Assembly (NCBI GenBank): GCA_021816585.1
Contig: JAKAXL010000007.1
Location: 1 to 64,000, forward strand
Direction: 5' to 3'
Length of the DNA: 64,000 nt
Origin: Pseudomonadota bacterium
Lineage (GTDB): Bacteria; Pseudomonadota; Gammaproteobacteria; Burkholderiales; Burkholderiaceae_C
Shown: piece by piece, positions 9,098 to 19,362 of the stretch
Layout of the letters: every line of letters starts with the position of its first letter
How positions within the stretch are numbered: position 1 is the stretch's first letter
Notes under the pieces: model-generated
What the model was told of the DNA's origin: nothing
Databases searched by the model: none
The model's input: the letters and a program-made list of their open reading frames with translations, nothing else
Made by a program: the position numbers and the translations under genes

Positions 9098-10402
9098 TCA
9101 GCGCAGCGGCGGGAAGCTCACGCGAACGCGCAGTCCGCCGAGAGGCGAGTCGAGCAGCTCCACCGCGGCGCCACTGCGCTCGGCCACGCTCTTCACGATG
9201 GCCAGCCCGAGTCCGCTGCCGCCGGGAGGCGAGTCGGCGCGACGGTAGAAGCGGTCGAACACGCGCGGGCGCTCCGCCTGCGGAATCCCGGGGCCGGAGT
9301 CGTCGACCTCCAGCACGGCGTTCGGGCCGTCGGCGTGCACGCGCACGTCGACGCGTCCGTCGCGCGGGCAGTAGCGCACCGCGTTGTCGACCAGGTTGCG
9401 CGCCAGCATGCGCAGGCCGTTGGGCGGCGCCAGCACCGTCAGCTCCTCGGCCTGCTCGAGGCCGGCATCGACATCGCGCGCGTGCGCCAGCTCCAGCGTG
9501 TCCGACAGCGCCGCACGCGCGGCCTCGGTCAGCGAGGTCGCGGCCGGGGCCTCGCGGCCGCCGGAATCGGCGCGCGCCAGCGCCAGCAGCTGCTCGACCA
9601 GGTGGGTGGCGCGATCGATGCCGGAGTCCAGGCGCTGCGCGGCCAGGCGTCGCGTGGGCTCGTCTTGCGCGCGTGCGAGCATCTGCAACTGCAGTTTCAG
9701 CGCGGCCAGCGGCGAACGCAGTTCGTGGGCGGCGTCGGCGACGAACATCTGCTGCGCGTCGAAGGCCTGGCGGGTGCGCGCGAACAGCCCGTTCATGGCC
9801 CGCACCACGGGCTGCATCTCCAGCATCGCGGTGCCCGGGTCCAGCGGGTCGAAGGAGGTTGCGGCACGGTTCTCGAGCTCGCTCGACAGCGAGCGCAGCG
9901 ATGCCAGCGAGCGCCGCACCACCCAGGCGACGACCAGCAACAGCAGCGGGACGATCAGCAGCATCGGCCACACCGAGTTCAGCGCGAAGGTCAGCGCCAG
10001 CGCACGCCGGCTCAGCAGCGGCTGTGCGACCTGGATGGTGCGCCCGCCGGCCTGCATCGAGAACACCCGCCACTTCTGGTTGTTGACATCGACGTTGGCG
10101 TAGCCGAGCACGGCCTGGTCGGGGAGCTCGACGCGCGGTCGCGACACGTAGATGCGCTGGCCGTCCGGAGACCAGACCTGGAACACGTAGTCCAGGTCGT
10201 CGCGCGCGCCACTGCGCGGACCGAAGCCGGGCAGTCCGAGCTCGCCGGTGGCCAGCGACAGCGCGATCTGCTGCAGGTGGTAGTCGAAGACCGCGTCGGC
10301 CTCGCGCATGGCGTTGCGGAACACCGCCACCGCCTGCACCAGCGCCGCCGTCAGCACGGCGACCGTCAGCAGCAACAGCAACCGGGCGCGCAGCGACTTC
10401 AT
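9098..10402 (-). CDS. Sensor histidine kinase, QseC/TctE-like
   Basis: This inner-membrane sensor kinase would autophosphorylate and pass phosphate to the response regulator encoded just upstream. The 434-residue protein starts MKSLRARLLLLLTVAVL (first membrane helix), has a periplasmic loop of about 140 residues, and a second helix MLLIVPLLLLVVAWVV. The cytoplasmic part has a HAMP-like linker, the H-box ADAAHELRSPLAALK and the ATPase boxes NLVDNAVRYCP, DSGPGIP and GSGLGLAIVKSV. ATG 10402 overlaps the regulator's stop by 4 bp. The periplasmic loop resembles the QseC family; the signal sensed cannot be told from sequence. Confidence 0.93.
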   Translation of the reverse strand: MKSLRARLLLLLTVAVLTAALVQAVAVFRNAMREADAVFDYHLQQIALSLATGELGLPGFGPRSGARDDLDYVFQVWSPDGQRIYVSRPRVELPDQAVLGYANVDVNNQKWRVFSMQAGGRTIQVAQPLLSRRALALTFALNSVWPMLLIVPLLLLVVAWVVRRSLASLRSLSSELENRAATSFDPLDPGTAMLEMQPVVRAMNGLFARTRQAFDAQQMFVADAAHELRSPLAALKLQLQMLARAQDEPTRRLAAQRLDSGIDRATHLVEQLLALARADSGGREAPAATSLTEAARAALSDTLELAHARDVDAGLEQAEELTVLAPPNGLRMLARNLVDNAVRYCPRDGRVDVRVHADGPNAVLEVDDSGPGIPQAERPRVFDRFYRRADSPPGGSGLGLAIVKSVAERSGAAVELLDSPLGGLRVRVSFPPLR

Positions 10403-11088
10403 GCGGCCTGTCCGTCGTCGCCGCCGGCCTCGTCGCGCGCGATCACGTAGCCCATGCCGCGGATGTTGCGGATGAAGTCGGCGCCGAGCTTCTTGCGCAG
10501 GCTGTGCACGTAGACCTCCACCGCGTTGCTGGAGATCTCGTCCTTCCAGCCGTAGAGCTTTTCCTCCAGCTGCGCGCGCGACAGGATCACCCCTGGGCGA
10601 CGCAGCAGTGCCTCCAGCACCGCCCATTCGCGTTGCGACAGCACCAGGGCCCGCCCGTGCAGCGTGGCCTCGTGGGTGGCCGGGTTCAGGCACACGCCGG
10701 CATGCTCGATGGCGGGCTCGGCGCGCCCGGCGGCGCGCCGCAGCAGCGCGCGCACGCGCGCCTGCAGCTCACTCAGGTCGTAGGGCTTGAGCAGGTAGTC
10801 GTCGGCGCCGGCGTCGAGCCCGCGGATGCGGTCGTCCACCGCGTCGCGCGCGGTGACGATGAGCACGGGCGTGCGGTCGCGGCGTTCGCGCGCGGCGCGC
10901 AGCACCTGCAGCCCGTCGCGCGTGGGCAGCCCGAGGTCGAGCAGCACCAGGTCGTACTGCTCGCTGCTCCAGGCGCTGTCGGCGGCGCGGCCGTCGCGCA
11001 CCCAGTCGACCGCGTAGCCCTCGGCGCGCAGCGCGTCGAGTACGCTTTCCCCGATCATCGGGTCGTCTTCCACCAGCAGCAATCGCAT
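10399..11088 (-). CDS. DNA-binding response regulator, OmpR/QseB family
   Basis: The 229-residue protein has a receiver domain (phospho-acceptor D51 in LVLLDLGLP, acidic EDD at 7–9, conserved Lys in LKPYDLSEL) and an OmpR-type winged-helix domain ending in LRKKLGADFIRNIRGMGYVI. It would bind promoter DNA when phosphorylated by the partner kinase, to which it is coupled by a 4-bp overlap. ATG 11088 gives the canonical MRLLLVEDD start. The 190-bp gap to the divergent quinone oxidoreductase gene should carry the operon's promoter; no operator repeat was recognised. Confidence 0.95.
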   Translation of the reverse strand: MRLLLVEDDPMIGESVLDALRAEGYAVDWVRDGRAADSAWSSEQYDLVLLDLGLPTRDGLQVLRAARERRDRTPVLIVTARDAVDDRIRGLDAGADDYLLKPYDLSELQARVRALLRRAAGRAEPAIEHAGVCLNPATHEATLHGRALVLSQREWAVLEALLRRPGVILSRAQLEEKLYGWKDEISSNAVEVYVHSLRKKLGADFIRNIRGMGYVIARDEAGGDDGQAA

Positions 11089-11280
11089 TGCGGCGTTTCC
11101 TCGTTGCCTCGCCTGCCCGTTCGCTCCATGCCCGGCCCGGAGCCCGCGGCGTGGCGTGCAGGAGCGGCCCGGAATCGGCACAATCACCGTTTGTCGCGTT
11201 GTTCGCAACGTCGTTTGTAGCGCAAGCCCGCGGGGAATGCGAACCCGCGGCCGACCCAATCACCGGAACTGGAGTTGATG

Positions 11281-12255
11281 ATGACCCATGCGATCCGCAT
11301 CGAGCGTACCGGAGGTCCCGAGGTGCTGCAGTGGCAGCAGGTGGAGGTAGGCGACCCCGGCCCCGGCGAGGTGCGCGTGCGCAACGCCGCCGTGGGCGTG
11401 AACTTCATCGACGTCTACCATCGCACCGGACTGTACCCGCTGCCGCTGCCCGCCGGCATCGGGCTGGAGGCCGCCGGGGTCATCGAGGCGGTGGGGCCGG
11501 GGGTGGACGAGTTCCGCGTCGGCGACCGCGTCGCCTACTGCCACGGCCCCACCGGGGCCTACGCGCAGGCGCGCGTGATGCCGGCGCGGGTGCTGGTGAA
11601 GCTGCCCGACGGCATCGAATTCGAGACCGCCGCGGCGATGATGCTCAAGGGGCTGACCGCGCAATTCCTGCTGCGCCGCACGCGCCGGCTGCAGGCCGGG
11701 GATGTCGCGCTGTTCCATGCCGCCGCCGGCGGCGTCGGCCTGCTCGCCGGGCAGTGGGCGAAGTCCCTCGGCGTGCAGCTCATCGGCACCGCCGGCAGCG
11801 ATGAAAAATGCCGGCTGGCGCTGGGCAACGGCTATGCGCATTGCATCAACTACCGCAGCGAGGACCTGGTGTCGCGGGTCAAGGAACTGACCGGCGGCAA
11901 GGGGGTGTCGGTGGTGTACGACTCGGTCGGGCGCGACACCTGGGAGCGTTCGCTGGCCTGCCTGCAGCCCTTCGGGCTGATGGTCAGTTTCGGCAACGCC
12001 TCCGGCCCGGTTCCCCCTGTGACCCTGGGCGACCTGGCCGCGCGCGGCTCGCTGTACGTGACCCGCCCGACCCTGATGACCCATCTGGCCGACCGCGCGA
12101 CCCAGCTGGAGATGGCCGCCGAGCTGTTCGACGTCGTGCTTTCGGGCAAGGTGCGCCCGCTGATCGGCCAGCGCTTCGCGCTGCGCGATGCGGCGGATTC
12201 GCATCGCGCGCTGGAATCGCGCGCGACCACCGGCAGCATCGTGCTGCAGCCCTGA
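11281..12255 (+). CDS. qorA: NADPH:quinone oxidoreductase, zeta-crystallin type
   Basis: This is a medium-chain dehydrogenase/reductase without catalytic zinc that reduces quinones with NADPH. The 324-residue protein has the GroES-like N-terminal domain (GEVRVRNAAVGVNFIDVYHRTGLYP, the QOR signature), the Rossmann stretch HAAAGGVGLLAGQWAK near 147–162, and the family C-terminus. ATG 11281 sits 6 bases after GGAG; ATG 11278 is directly in front of it. It is transcribed divergently from the two-component operon and convergently to lspA. Quinone redox enzymes are common stress genes; no regulation is visible. Confidence 0.93.
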   Translation: MTHAIRIERTGGPEVLQWQQVEVGDPGPGEVRVRNAAVGVNFIDVYHRTGLYPLPLPAGIGLEAAGVIEAVGPGVDEFRVGDRVAYCHGPTGAYAQARVMPARVLVKLPDGIEFETAAAMMLKGLTAQFLLRRTRRLQAGDVALFHAAAGGVGLLAGQWAKSLGVQLIGTAGSDEKCRLALGNGYAHCINYRSEDLVSRVKELTGGKGVSVVYDSVGRDTWERSLACLQPFGLMVSFGNASGPVPPVTLGDLAARGSLYVTRPTLMTHLADRATQLEMAAELFDVVLSGKVRPLIGQRFALRDAADSHRALESRATTGSIVLQP

Positions 12256-12306
12256 AGCCCCGAAGCCCTGAAGCCCTGCCGGAGCCCTCGCGCGCCGGCG
12301 CGGGGC

Positions 12307-12828
12307 TCAGGCGGCGTCGCGGCGCCGGCGCGACTGGCGCTGCTCGTCGAGCAGCAAGGCCACGGCCCCCAGCGTGATGGACGTGTCGGCCAGGTTGAAC
12401 GCCGGCCAGTGCCACTGTCCCGACGAGGTGCGCACGTAGAAGTCCAGGAAGTCGGTGACGTGGCCCCACAGCACGCGGTCCACCACGTTGCCCAGCGCGC
12501 CGCCGAGGATCAGCCCGAGCGCCAGCCCGAACAGCACGCGGGGGCGGCGCCGCAGCAGCAGCACGACGATCAGCAGCGAGGCGCCCGTCCCCAGTCCGGT
12601 GAACAGCCAGCGCTGCCATCCCGATTGCGCGGCGAGGAAGGAAAAGGCCGCGCCGGCATTCTCGATGTGCACGAGGTTGAAGAACGGCGTCACGGGGATG
12701 CTGGCACCCAGCGGCAGTTCGCGCGCCACCAGCCACTTGCTGAACTGGTCCAGCACGACCACCGCGGCCGCCAGCAGCAGCCACACCCACGAGCCCGGCG
12801 CGCGCGCACCCGATGTCGGCTCAGACAT
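12307..12828 (-). CDS. lspA: Lipoprotein signal peptidase (signal peptidase II)
   Basis: LspA is an inner-membrane aspartyl protease that cleaves signal peptides from diacylglyceryl-modified prolipoproteins. The 173-residue protein has four membrane helices and both catalytic regions: [15 protein letters not shown] and [11 protein letters not shown] supply the two aspartates, and [12 protein letters not shown] is the conserved periplasmic stretch. ATG 12828 overlaps the end of ileS by 8 bp, so the genes are translationally coupled in the conserved order ribF–ileS–lspA. The C-terminal tail is Arg-rich. Two candidate substrates, the lipoproteins at 46637 and 62548, lie in this window. Confidence 0.96.
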   Translation of the reverse strand: MSEPTSGARAPGSWVWLLLAAAVVVLDQFSKWLVARELPLGASIPVTPFFNLVHIENAGAAFSFLAAQSGWQRWLFTGLGTGASLLIVVLLLRRRPRVLFGLALGLILGGALGNVVDRVLWGHVTDFLDFYVRTSSGQWHWPAFNLADTSITLGAVALLLDEQRQSRRRRDAA

Positions 12829-15676
12829 GCTGCCGCGCCTCGCCGTTGCCGACCAGGTTGTCCACGCAGCGTCCGCACAGCCCGGGGTGCGCGGGATCGC
12901 TGCCGACGTCGTCGACCCAGTGCCAGCAGCGTTCGCACTTGTCGGCCTGCGCCGGCTCGGCCCGCACCTCGAGCTGCTGCGCCGCATGCAGGCGCAGCCG
13001 CGACACGATGAACGCGAACCTGGCCTCGTCTCCCAGCGTACGCAGCAGTTCCAGGTCGGATGGCGGCAGCCCCAGATCGACCCAGGCCTGCAGCGAGGAC
13101 CCCAGGCGCCCTTCGGCGCGCACGGCCTCCACCGCGCGGTTGACCTGGTCGCGCAGTTCGCGGATGCGCGACCAGCGCTGCAGCAGCGCGGGGGCGTCGG
13201 GAACCTGCGGCAGCTCGTGGTAGGTCTGCACGAAGATGCTTCGATCCGCCTTCGCCTGCGCCGGCGCGAAATGCTCCCAGGCCTCTTCCGCGGTGAAGCT
13301 CAGGAAGGGCGCGATCCAGCGCAGCATCGCGCCGGCCAGGTGCCACAGCGCGGTCTGCGCGCTGCGCCGCGCGCTGCCTTGCGCCTTGGTCGTGTACAGG
13401 CGATCCTTCAGCACGTCGAGGTAGAAGCCGCCGAGGTCCTCGGAGCAGAACACCAGCAGCCGGGCCACCACCGGGTGGAATTCGTAGTCGGTGTAGTGGG
13501 CCAGGATGTCGCGCTGCAGCTGGTCCGCGTAGGCCAGCATCCAGCGATCGATCTCCAGCATGTCCTCGACCTCGACGGCCTGGGTCGCGGGGTCGAAGTC
13601 CGACACGTTGGCCAGCAGGAAGCGCAGCGTGTTGCGCACCCGGCGGTAGTTCTCGACCACCTGCTTGAGGATCGCGTCGGAGATCGCCAGGTCGCCGGAG
13701 TAGTCGGTGGAGGCCACCCACAGCCGGATGATCTCGGCGCCGAGCTTGTCGCTGACCGTCTGCGGCGCGATCACGTTGCCCACCGACTTGCTCATCTTGC
13801 GGCCCTGGCCGTCGACCGTGAAGCCGTGCGTGAGCAGGGCCTTGTAGGGCGCGCGTCCGTCGATCGCGCAGCCGGTCAGCAGCGACGAGTGGAACCAGCC
13901 GCGGTGCTGGTCGTGACCTTCCAGGTACAGGTCGGCCGGCCATGCCAGCTGCTCGCGGTGGCTGCCGCGCAGCACATGCCAGTGGGTGGTGCCGGAATCG
14001 AACCAGACCTCGATGATGTCCTGGGACTTCTCGTAGTCGTCGGCCTCGTCGCCGATCCATTCGCGCGGGTCCAGGCGCGACCACGCCTCGATGCCCTCGC
14101 GCTGCACCAGTTCGGCCGCGCGGTCCATCAGCTCGAGCGTGCGCGGATGCAGCTCGCCGCTCGCGCGGTGCAGCAGGAAGGGCAGCGGAACCCCCCAGGC
14201 GCGCTGGCGCGAGATGCACCAGTCCGGGCGCCCGGCGATCATGTCGTGCAGGCGGGCCTTGCCTCCGGCGGGATAGAAGGCGGTCTGCTCGACCGCGTCC
14301 AGCGCCGTCTCGCGCAGCGTGCGCGGGGCCTTGTCGACCGTGCACACGCCGTCGCCCGCGTCCATGCGCACGAACCACTGGCTGGCGGCACGGTAGATCA
14401 CCGGGGTCTTGTGGCGCCAGCAATGCGGATAGCTGTGGCGGATGTCCTCGGTCGCCAGCAGGCGCCCGGCGGCGCGCAGCGCCTCCACGATGGCCGGTGC
14501 CGCGCGCCAGATCAACTGGCCGCCGAACAGCGGCAGATCGCCGGCGTAGACGCCGTCGGCCTGCACCGGGTTGAGCACCTCCTCGGTGCTCATGCCGTGC
14601 GCGATGCAGGAGTTGAAATCCTCCACGCCGTAGGCCGGCGACGAGTGCACGATGCCGGTGCCGTCGTCGGCGGTGGCGTAGCTCGCCAGGTACACCGGAC
14701 TGGCGCGGTCGTAGCCCGGGTGCAGCTGCGCCAGCGGATGCCGGAACCGCAGCCCGCCGAGGGCCTCGCCGCGCACCGTCGCCAGCACGCGGCCCTGCAG
14801 GCCGTAGCGCTGCAGGCAGGGCTCGACGCGCGCGCTCGCCAGCAGCAGCACGCCGCGCGGCGTGTCCACCAGGCTGTAGTCGAGCTCGGGGTTGAGGTTC
14901 AGCGCCTGGTTGGCCGGAATGGTCCACGCGGTGGTGGTCCAGATCACCGCGAAGGCCGGGCCGGGCAGCGAATCCAGCCCGAAGGCCGCCGCCAGGCGTT
15001 CGGGCTCGTCGCAGGGGAAGGCCACGTCCAGGGTCTGCGAGGTCTTGTCGGCGTACTCGATCTCGAACTCGGCCAGCGACGAATGGCAGTCGAAGCACCA
15101 GTGCACCGGCTTGAGCCCGCGGTAGACGAAGCCGCGTTCGACCACCCGCTTGAGCGCGCGGATCTCGTCGGCCTCGTTGCCGAAGTCCATCGTGCGGTAG
15201 GGATGGTCCCAGTCGCCCAGCACCCCCAGGCGCTTGAAGTCGGCCATCTGCCCGGCGATCTGCTCGGTGGCATAGGCGCGCGAACGCGCCTGGATCTCGT
15301 CGCGCCCGAGCTTGCGCCCGTAGAGCTTCTCGATCTGGTTCTCGATCGGCAGGCCGTGGCAGTCCCAGCCGGGCACGTACACCGCGTCGTAGCCGGCGAG
15401 CTGGCGCGCCTTGACGATCATGTCCTTGAGGATCTTGTTGACCGCATGGCCGATGTGGATCTGGCCGTTGGCATACGGCGGGCCGTCGTGCAGCACGAAG
15501 CGCGGGCGTCCGGCGCGCGCCGCGCGCAGCCGCTGGTAGACGCCTTCGTCCTGCCAGCGCTGTACCCATCCCGGCTCGCGCCGGGGCAGGTCGCCGCGCA
15601 TCGGGAAGCTGGTGTCGGGGAGATTCAGCGTGGAGCGGTAATCGGGTTTGTCGGCGGACGCGTCGGCTTCGGTCAT
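12821..15676 (-). CDS. ileS: Isoleucyl-tRNA synthetase
   Basis: IleRS charges tRNA-Ile and edits misactivated valine. The 951-residue protein has the class I motifs HIGH (in [14 protein letters not shown]) and KMSKS (in [10 protein letters not shown]), the editing domain between them, and a C-terminal zinc finger (CERCW followed by CGRC). ATG 15676 gives [20 protein letters not shown]; an in-frame ATG at 15709 adds 11 residues, and neither has a strong ribosome site. It follows ribF by about 110 bp on the same strand and overlaps lspA, as in many proteobacteria. Confidence 0.97.
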   Translation of the reverse strand: MTEADASADKPDYRSTLNLPDTSFPMRGDLPRREPGWVQRWQDEGVYQRLRAARAGRPRFVLHDGPPYANGQIHIGHAVNKILKDMIVKARQLAGYDAVYVPGWDCHGLPIENQIEKLYGRKLGRDEIQARSRAYATEQIAGQMADFKRLGVLGDWDHPYRTMDFGNEADEIRALKRVVERGFVYRGLKPVHWCFDCHSSLAEFEIEYADKTSQTLDVAFPCDEPERLAAAFGLDSLPGPAFAVIWTTTAWTIPANQALNLNPELDYSLVDTPRGVLLLASARVEPCLQRYGLQGRVLATVRGEALGGLRFRHPLAQLHPGYDRASPVYLASYATADDGTGIVHSSPAYGVEDFNSCIAHGMSTEEVLNPVQADGVYAGDLPLFGGQLIWRAAPAIVEALRAAGRLLATEDIRHSYPHCWRHKTPVIYRAASQWFVRMDAGDGVCTVDKAPRTLRETALDAVEQTAFYPAGGKARLHDMIAGRPDWCISRQRAWGVPLPFLLHRASGELHPRTLELMDRAAELVQREGIEAWSRLDPREWIGDEADDYEKSQDIIEVWFDSGTTHWHVLRGSHREQLAWPADLYLEGHDQHRGWFHSSLLTGCAIDGRAPYKALLTHGFTVDGQGRKMSKSVGNVIAPQTVSDKLGAEIIRLWVASTDYSGDLAISDAILKQVVENYRRVRNTLRFLLANVSDFDPATQAVEVEDMLEIDRWMLAYADQLQRDILAHYTDYEFHPVVARLLVFCSEDLGGFYLDVLKDRLYTTKAQGSARRSAQTALWHLAGAMLRWIAPFLSFTAEEAWEHFAPAQAKADRSIFVQTYHELPQVPDAPALLQRWSRIRELRDQVNRAVEAVRAEGRLGSSLQAWVDLGLPPSDLELLRTLGDEARFAFIVSRLRLHAAQQLEVRAEPAQADKCERCWHWVDDVGSDPAHPGLCGRCVDNLVGNGEARQHV

Positions 15677-15788
15677 GGCGTGCGATGGCGCCGTGTGCGG
15701 CGCGGACATTCGTTCGAATCGGGGTGGCAGGGTGCGGGGGTGTCCACGAAGCCAGGCCGGACGCATCCAGGCCGGCTCCCACGGCAGG

Positions 15789-16748
15789 TCAGGGGGCCGG
15801 CGCCGCCGCACGGGCGAACCATTCGCGTGCGTGGCGCACGTCGGCGGCGATCGCGGCGGTGAGGGCCTGCAGTCCCTCGTAACGGGCTTCGTCCCGCAGT
15901 TTGTGCAACAACTCCACGCGTACGAGTTTACCGTAGGCGTCCCCGCTCCAATCGAGGACATGGGCCTCCAGCAGCACCCGCCCGGAGTCGTCGACGCTGG
16001 GGCGGCGGCCGAAACTGACCACCGCCTGCAGCGGCGTTGCCGCAAGCCCGTGCACGCGCGCCGCGAAGATGCCCTGCGCGGCCGGATGCGCGTGCCCGAA
16101 GCGCAGGTTCAGCGTCGGGAAGCCGAGTTCGCGCCCCAGCTTCGCGCCGTGCTGCACATGTCCGGAGATGCTGTAGGGTCGGTCCAGCAGGCTGGCCGCC
16201 AGGCGCATGTCGCCGGCCGCCAGCGCGCTGCGCACGGCCGAACTCGACACGCGCTGCGCGTGCACTTCGTAGGCATTCATGCGCGCGACCTCGAAGCCCA
16301 GCCGGGACCCGAGTGCGTCGAGCATCGCATAGTCGCCGGCGCGCTTCGCGCCGAAGCGGAAGTCGTCGCCGACCAGCACATAGCGGGCCTGCAGGGCGTC
16401 GACCAGCACGCGCCGCACGAAGTCCTCGGCATCGAGCGAGGCCAGCGCGGCGTCGAAGCGGAGCACCACGGTGCGATCGATCCCGCATTGCGCCAGGCCG
16501 TCGAGCTTGTCGCGCAGGCCGGACACGCGCGGCGGGGCCAACTCGGGGCGGCCGCCGGCGGCGGCGAAGTAGTCGCGCGGATGCGGCTCGAAGGTGATCG
16601 CGCATGCGCCGAGGCGGCGTTGCCGGGCCTCGTGCACGAGCAGCGCGAGCATGGCCTGATGGCCGCGGTGCACGCCGTCGAAATTGCCGATGCTGAGCGC
16701 GCTGGGCACGCGCAGCGCGGTGTGGTGAAAACCTCGAAATACCTGCAT
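15789..16748 (-). CDS. ribF: Bifunctional riboflavin kinase/FAD synthetase
   Basis: RibF phosphorylates riboflavin to FMN and adenylylates FMN to FAD. The 319-residue protein has the N-terminal nucleotidyltransferase domain ([16 protein letters not shown], the HxGH-like motif, and [11 protein letters not shown]) and the C-terminal flavokinase domain ([13 protein letters not shown] and [25 protein letters not shown]). ATG 16748 gives a family-typical start. It is the first gene of the ribF–ileS–lspA operon and is divergent from cspA. The window encodes FAD or FMN enzymes that would draw on it (SQR, MurB, old yellow enzyme, CoaBC). Confidence 0.96.
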   Translation of the reverse strand: MQVFRGFHHTALRVPSALSIGNFDGVHRGHQAMLALLVHEARQRRLGACAITFEPHPRDYFAAAGGRPELAPPRVSGLRDKLDGLAQCGIDRTVVLRFDAALASLDAEDFVRRVLVDALQARYVLVGDDFRFGAKRAGDYAMLDALGSRLGFEVARMNAYEVHAQRVSSSAVRSALAAGDMRLAASLLDRPYSISGHVQHGAKLGRELGFPTLNLRFGHAHPAAQGIFAARVHGLAATPLQAVVSFGRRPSVDDSGRVLLEAHVLDWSGDAYGKLVRVELLHKLRDEARYEGLQALTAAIAADVRHAREWFARAAAPAP

Positions 16749-16876
16749 GGAGAGCTTGGGTTCCAGGGGCGCCGACGGCGTGCGCGACGCCCCCCGCGGG
16801 GCGTCGCCCTGTGGTCAGGCGACAACGCCGCCACGCACCGGTCCGGACGATTTTCGCGCCCCCGGGCGGGGAATGC

Positions 16877-16903
16877 TTGCAAAAGCGCCAATCGGTGTAT
16901 AGT
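16877..16903 (+). promoter_or_regulatory. Candidate sigma-70 promoter of the cold-shock gene
   Basis: TTGCAA (16877–16882) and TATAGT (16898–16903) are spaced by 15 bp, short for sigma-70, but both hexamers stand out in this GC-rich genome. Transcription from about 16910 would give a leader of roughly 120 nt before cspA. Long leaders that refold in the cold are known for cspA of E. coli. Confidence 0.5.
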
Positions 16904-17030
16904 AAGCCCTGCAGTCGCTTCAAGACGGGCGCTTTGCGGCGCACAGTTTGGGTTCGTAGCCATTCGATAAACCGGCTGGGCTTGTTGAAGATTTGCACTT
17001 CATTGATATTCAGCACTTGAAAGGAAGATC

Positions 17031-17234
17031 ATGCCCACCGGCATCGTCAAATGGTTTAACGAAAGCAAAGGCTTCGGGTTCATCAAGCCGGACGAAGGCG
17101 GCGAGGACCTGTTCGCCCACTTTAGCGAGATCCAGGCCAAGGGGTTCCGCACCCTGCAGGAAAACCAGCGCGTCGAGTTCACCGTGAAGGCCGGCCCGAA
17201 GGGTCCGCAGGCCTCGCAAATCCGCGTGATCTGA
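17031..17234 (+). CDS. Cold-shock protein, CspA family
   Basis: The product is a 67-residue single-stranded nucleic-acid chaperone with one cold-shock domain. RNP1 (KGFGFI, 13–18) and RNP2 (LFAHF, 27–31) are intact, as is the opening [18 protein letters not shown] 17031 follows an AAGGAAGATC ribosome site. Base composition of the leader is clearly more AT-rich than its surroundings. A strong terminator lies 150 bp downstream. Whether the gene is cold-induced or constitutive, as for many paralogues, cannot be read from sequence. Confidence 0.97.
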   Translation: MPTGIVKWFNESKGFGFIKPDEGGEDLFAHFSEIQAKGFRTLQENQRVEFTVKAGPKGPQASQIRVI

Positions 17235-17385
17235 CCCACCTCCGTCCCCGGGCGCCCGGCCGTATCGCCAGGCGCCTTGTCGTGAGCGGGCCCGGAAGGC
17301 CTGCTTCCGTCCACGTCGCCAGCTGAGCGGTCATCGCCGAAGCAGTCTGTCCGTGTGGGACGTAGAGCTTGCATGCCCCGAGAAA

Positions 17386-17409
17386 CCGACCCCCGCGGGT
17401 CGGTTTTTT
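17386..17409 (+). terminator. Rho-independent terminator downstream of cspA
   Basis: The stem is CCGACCC (17386–17392) with GGGTCGG (17397–17403), with loop CCGC and six T residues (17404–17409). It lies 150 bp past the cspA stop, so the transcript has a long 3' region, or a small RNA ends here. The 289 bp between cspA and the DedA gene contain no other feature I recognise. Confidence 0.85.
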
Positions 17410-17523
17410 GTTGCCCGCCGCGCGCGTTCCGCACGGTATCGGGCATCATCGTGCGTAGACGGGGAGCATGCCGGCACGGCGTGGTCGCCGGCCGCATGGT
17501 GAACCGGCTGGAAGGGGTCGTCC

Positions 17524-18126
17524 TTGCTCGATCAACAACTCGTCCACGACTGGGGCTACCTGGCGGTTGCCGCGGGCGCCTTCGCCGAAGGCGAGACCGT
17601 GCTGCTGGCGGCCGGCTACGCGGCGCGCGCCGGCTGGCTGGAGTTGTGGCGGGTGATCGCGGTGGCGGTGGTCGCGGCCAGCGCGGGGGACCAGTTCTTC
17701 TTCTGGATCGGCCGGCTGTGGGGCGCTGCCCTGCTGCGTCGGCTGCCGCGATTGCGCGCGCAGGTCGAGCGTGTCGCCGTGCTGGTGCGCGCGCGACCCG
17801 GCGGCGCCGTGGTGGCGGTTCGGTTCCTGTACGGCCTGCGCATCGCCGGGCCGGTGCTGATCGGCGCCGCCGGGGTCTCGCCGCTGCGCTTCGCGCTGTT
17901 CAACGTGCTCGGCGCGATGCTGTGGGCGCCGCTGATCGCCGGCCTCGGCTGGGGATTCGGCCATGCCTGGGAGCATGTGTCGCAGCGCCTGCCCGGTTTC
18001 GAGGCGGGCCTGTTCGTGCTGCTCGCGCTGGTGCTGGGGCTGTCGTGGTGGCTGCGCCGCCTGCTGGCCTGGCTGGCGGCGCGGCGGCGCGCCCGCATCG
18101 CCGCCCCGCCGCCCGACGGGCGCTGA
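17524..18126 (+). CDS. DedA-family inner-membrane protein
   Basis: DedA proteins are polytopic inner-membrane proteins with roles in undecaprenyl-phosphate or phospholipid recycling and in proton-motive-force homeostasis. The 200-residue protein shows the family pattern: an FAEGETVLLAAGYAA re-entrant region, GDQFFFWIGRLWG, and VRFLYGLRIAGPVLIGAAGVS, with Arg in the FxYGxR motif. The only start in this frame is TTG 17524, preceded by a GGAAGGGG ribosome site. The C-terminus is Arg-rich. It runs convergently into trpS with no gap (stop codons abut at 18126/18127). The exact substrate is unknown. Confidence 0.88.
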   Translation: MLDQQLVHDWGYLAVAAGAFAEGETVLLAAGYAARAGWLELWRVIAVAVVAASAGDQFFFWIGRLWGAALLRRLPRLRAQVERVAVLVRARPGGAVVAVRFLYGLRIAGPVLIGAAGVSPLRFALFNVLGAMLWAPLIAGLGWGFGHAWEHVSQRLPGFEAGLFVLLALVLGLSWWLRRLLAWLAARRRARIAAPPPDGR

Positions 18127-19362
18127 TCACTTCACGCGCAGCCCCATGGCGTCGCGTACCGCGACCATGGTCTCGCGCGCCGCCTGGCGGGCGCGCTGCG
18201 TTCCGGCGTCCAGGATCTCCTCGACCAGCGCGGGCCGGTCCAGGTAGGGCTGCGCGCGCTCGAGCATCGGCTGCTGCTCGCGCAGCACGGCGTCGATCAC
18301 CGGCTGCTTGCACTCCAGGCAACCGATCCCCGCGCTGGTGCAGCCGCGTCGCACCCACTCGCGGCGGGCGTCGTCGCTGTAGGCGAGGTGGAATTGCCAC
18401 ACCGGGCAGTTGTCGGGATTCCCGGGGTCGGTGCGTCGCACGCGCGCCGGGTCGGTGGGCATGCGCCGGATCTTGTGTTCGACCTGCGAGCGTTCCTCGC
18501 GGATCGCGATGGCGTTGCCGTAACTCTTGGACATCTTGCGTCCGTCGAGGCCGGGCAGCTTCGATTCGGGGGTCAGCAGCGCCTCGGGCTCGCGCAGGAT
18601 GCTGCGCCGGCCGCCATCGACCTGGGCGCGCAGGGCCTCCTTGTCGGCTCGCGACAGCTTGCTGGCGGAGATCAGCGCATGCGCCTGTTCGCGCAGTTCG
18701 ATCTGTCCCTCCTGGTCGGCGCCGCGGCGCAGCGCCAGCAGTTGCTGGCGGTCGGCCTCGGGCAGCAGCTGCGCGGCGGCGCGCGCGCGCGCCTCGATGT
18801 GCGGATCCTTGCCGTACAGGCCGTTGAAGCGCCGCGCGATCTCGCGGCTCATCTCGATGTGCGGGACCTGGTCGGCGCCGACCGGCACCCAGCGCGCCTG
18901 GTAGATCAGGATGTCGGCGGCCTGCAGCAGCGGGTAGCCGAGAAAGCCGTAGGTCAGCAGGTCCTTGTCCTTCAGGTTGCCGATCTGCTCCTTGTACGTG
19001 GGAACGCGCTCCAGCCAGGCCAGCGGCGTGCCCATGCCCAGCAGCAGGAACAGCTCGGCGTGCTCGGGAAGCCGGCTCTGCACGAACAGCGTGGCCTTGT
19101 CGGGGTCGACCCCCGCGGCCAGCCAGTCGATCACCATGTCGTGCGTATGGGCGGCAATGACCTCCGGAGATTCATAGTGCGTGGTCAGCGCATGCCAGTC
19201 GGCGACGAAGAACAGGCAATCGTTGTCGTTTTGCAGTTGCGCCCAGTTCTTCAGTGCGCCGTGGTAATGCCCCAGGTGCAATGCACCGGTCGGGCGCATT
19301 CCCGACAATACGCGTTCACCACGCGCGGCCATGGTCGGCACAGACGAATCAGCGGAATTCAT
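18127..19362 (-). CDS. trpS: Tryptophanyl-tRNA synthetase
   Basis: TrpRS charges tRNA-Trp. The 411-residue protein has HLGH (29–32) and KMSKSYGN signatures and a long insertion before KMSKS, which betaproteobacterial TrpRS proteins also carry. The C-terminus has a Cys pair (CTSAGIGCLEC) that could bind zinc. The start is uncertain: ATG 19362 overlaps the upstream pagL-like gene by 14 bp, whereas ATG 19332 (MAARGERVLSGMRP) leaves a 16-bp gap and looks more like the family start. Neither has a strong ribosome site. Confidence 0.96.
   Translation of the reverse strand: MNSADSSVPTMAARGERVLSGMRPTGALHLGHYHGALKNWAQLQNDNDCLFFVADWHALTTHYESPEVIAAHTHDMVIDWLAAGVDPDKATLFVQSRLPEHAELFLLLGMGTPLAWLERVPTYKEQIGNLKDKDLLTYGFLGYPLLQAADILIYQARWVPVGADQVPHIEMSREIARRFNGLYGKDPHIEARARAAAQLLPEADRQQLLALRRGADQEGQIELREQAHALISASKLSRADKEALRAQVDGGRRSILREPEALLTPESKLPGLDGRKMSKSYGNAIAIREERSQVEHKIRRMPTDPARVRRTDPGNPDNCPVWQFHLAYSDDARREWVRRGCTSAGIGCLECKQPVIDAVLREQQPMLERAQPYLDRPALVEEILDAGTQRARQAARETMVAVRDAMGLRVK

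Noticed and set aside
12455..15862. A 1135-residue open frame on the plus strand opposite lspA and ileS
   Set aside because: It is antisense to ileS, whose class I motifs and zinc finger leave no doubt about the coding strand.
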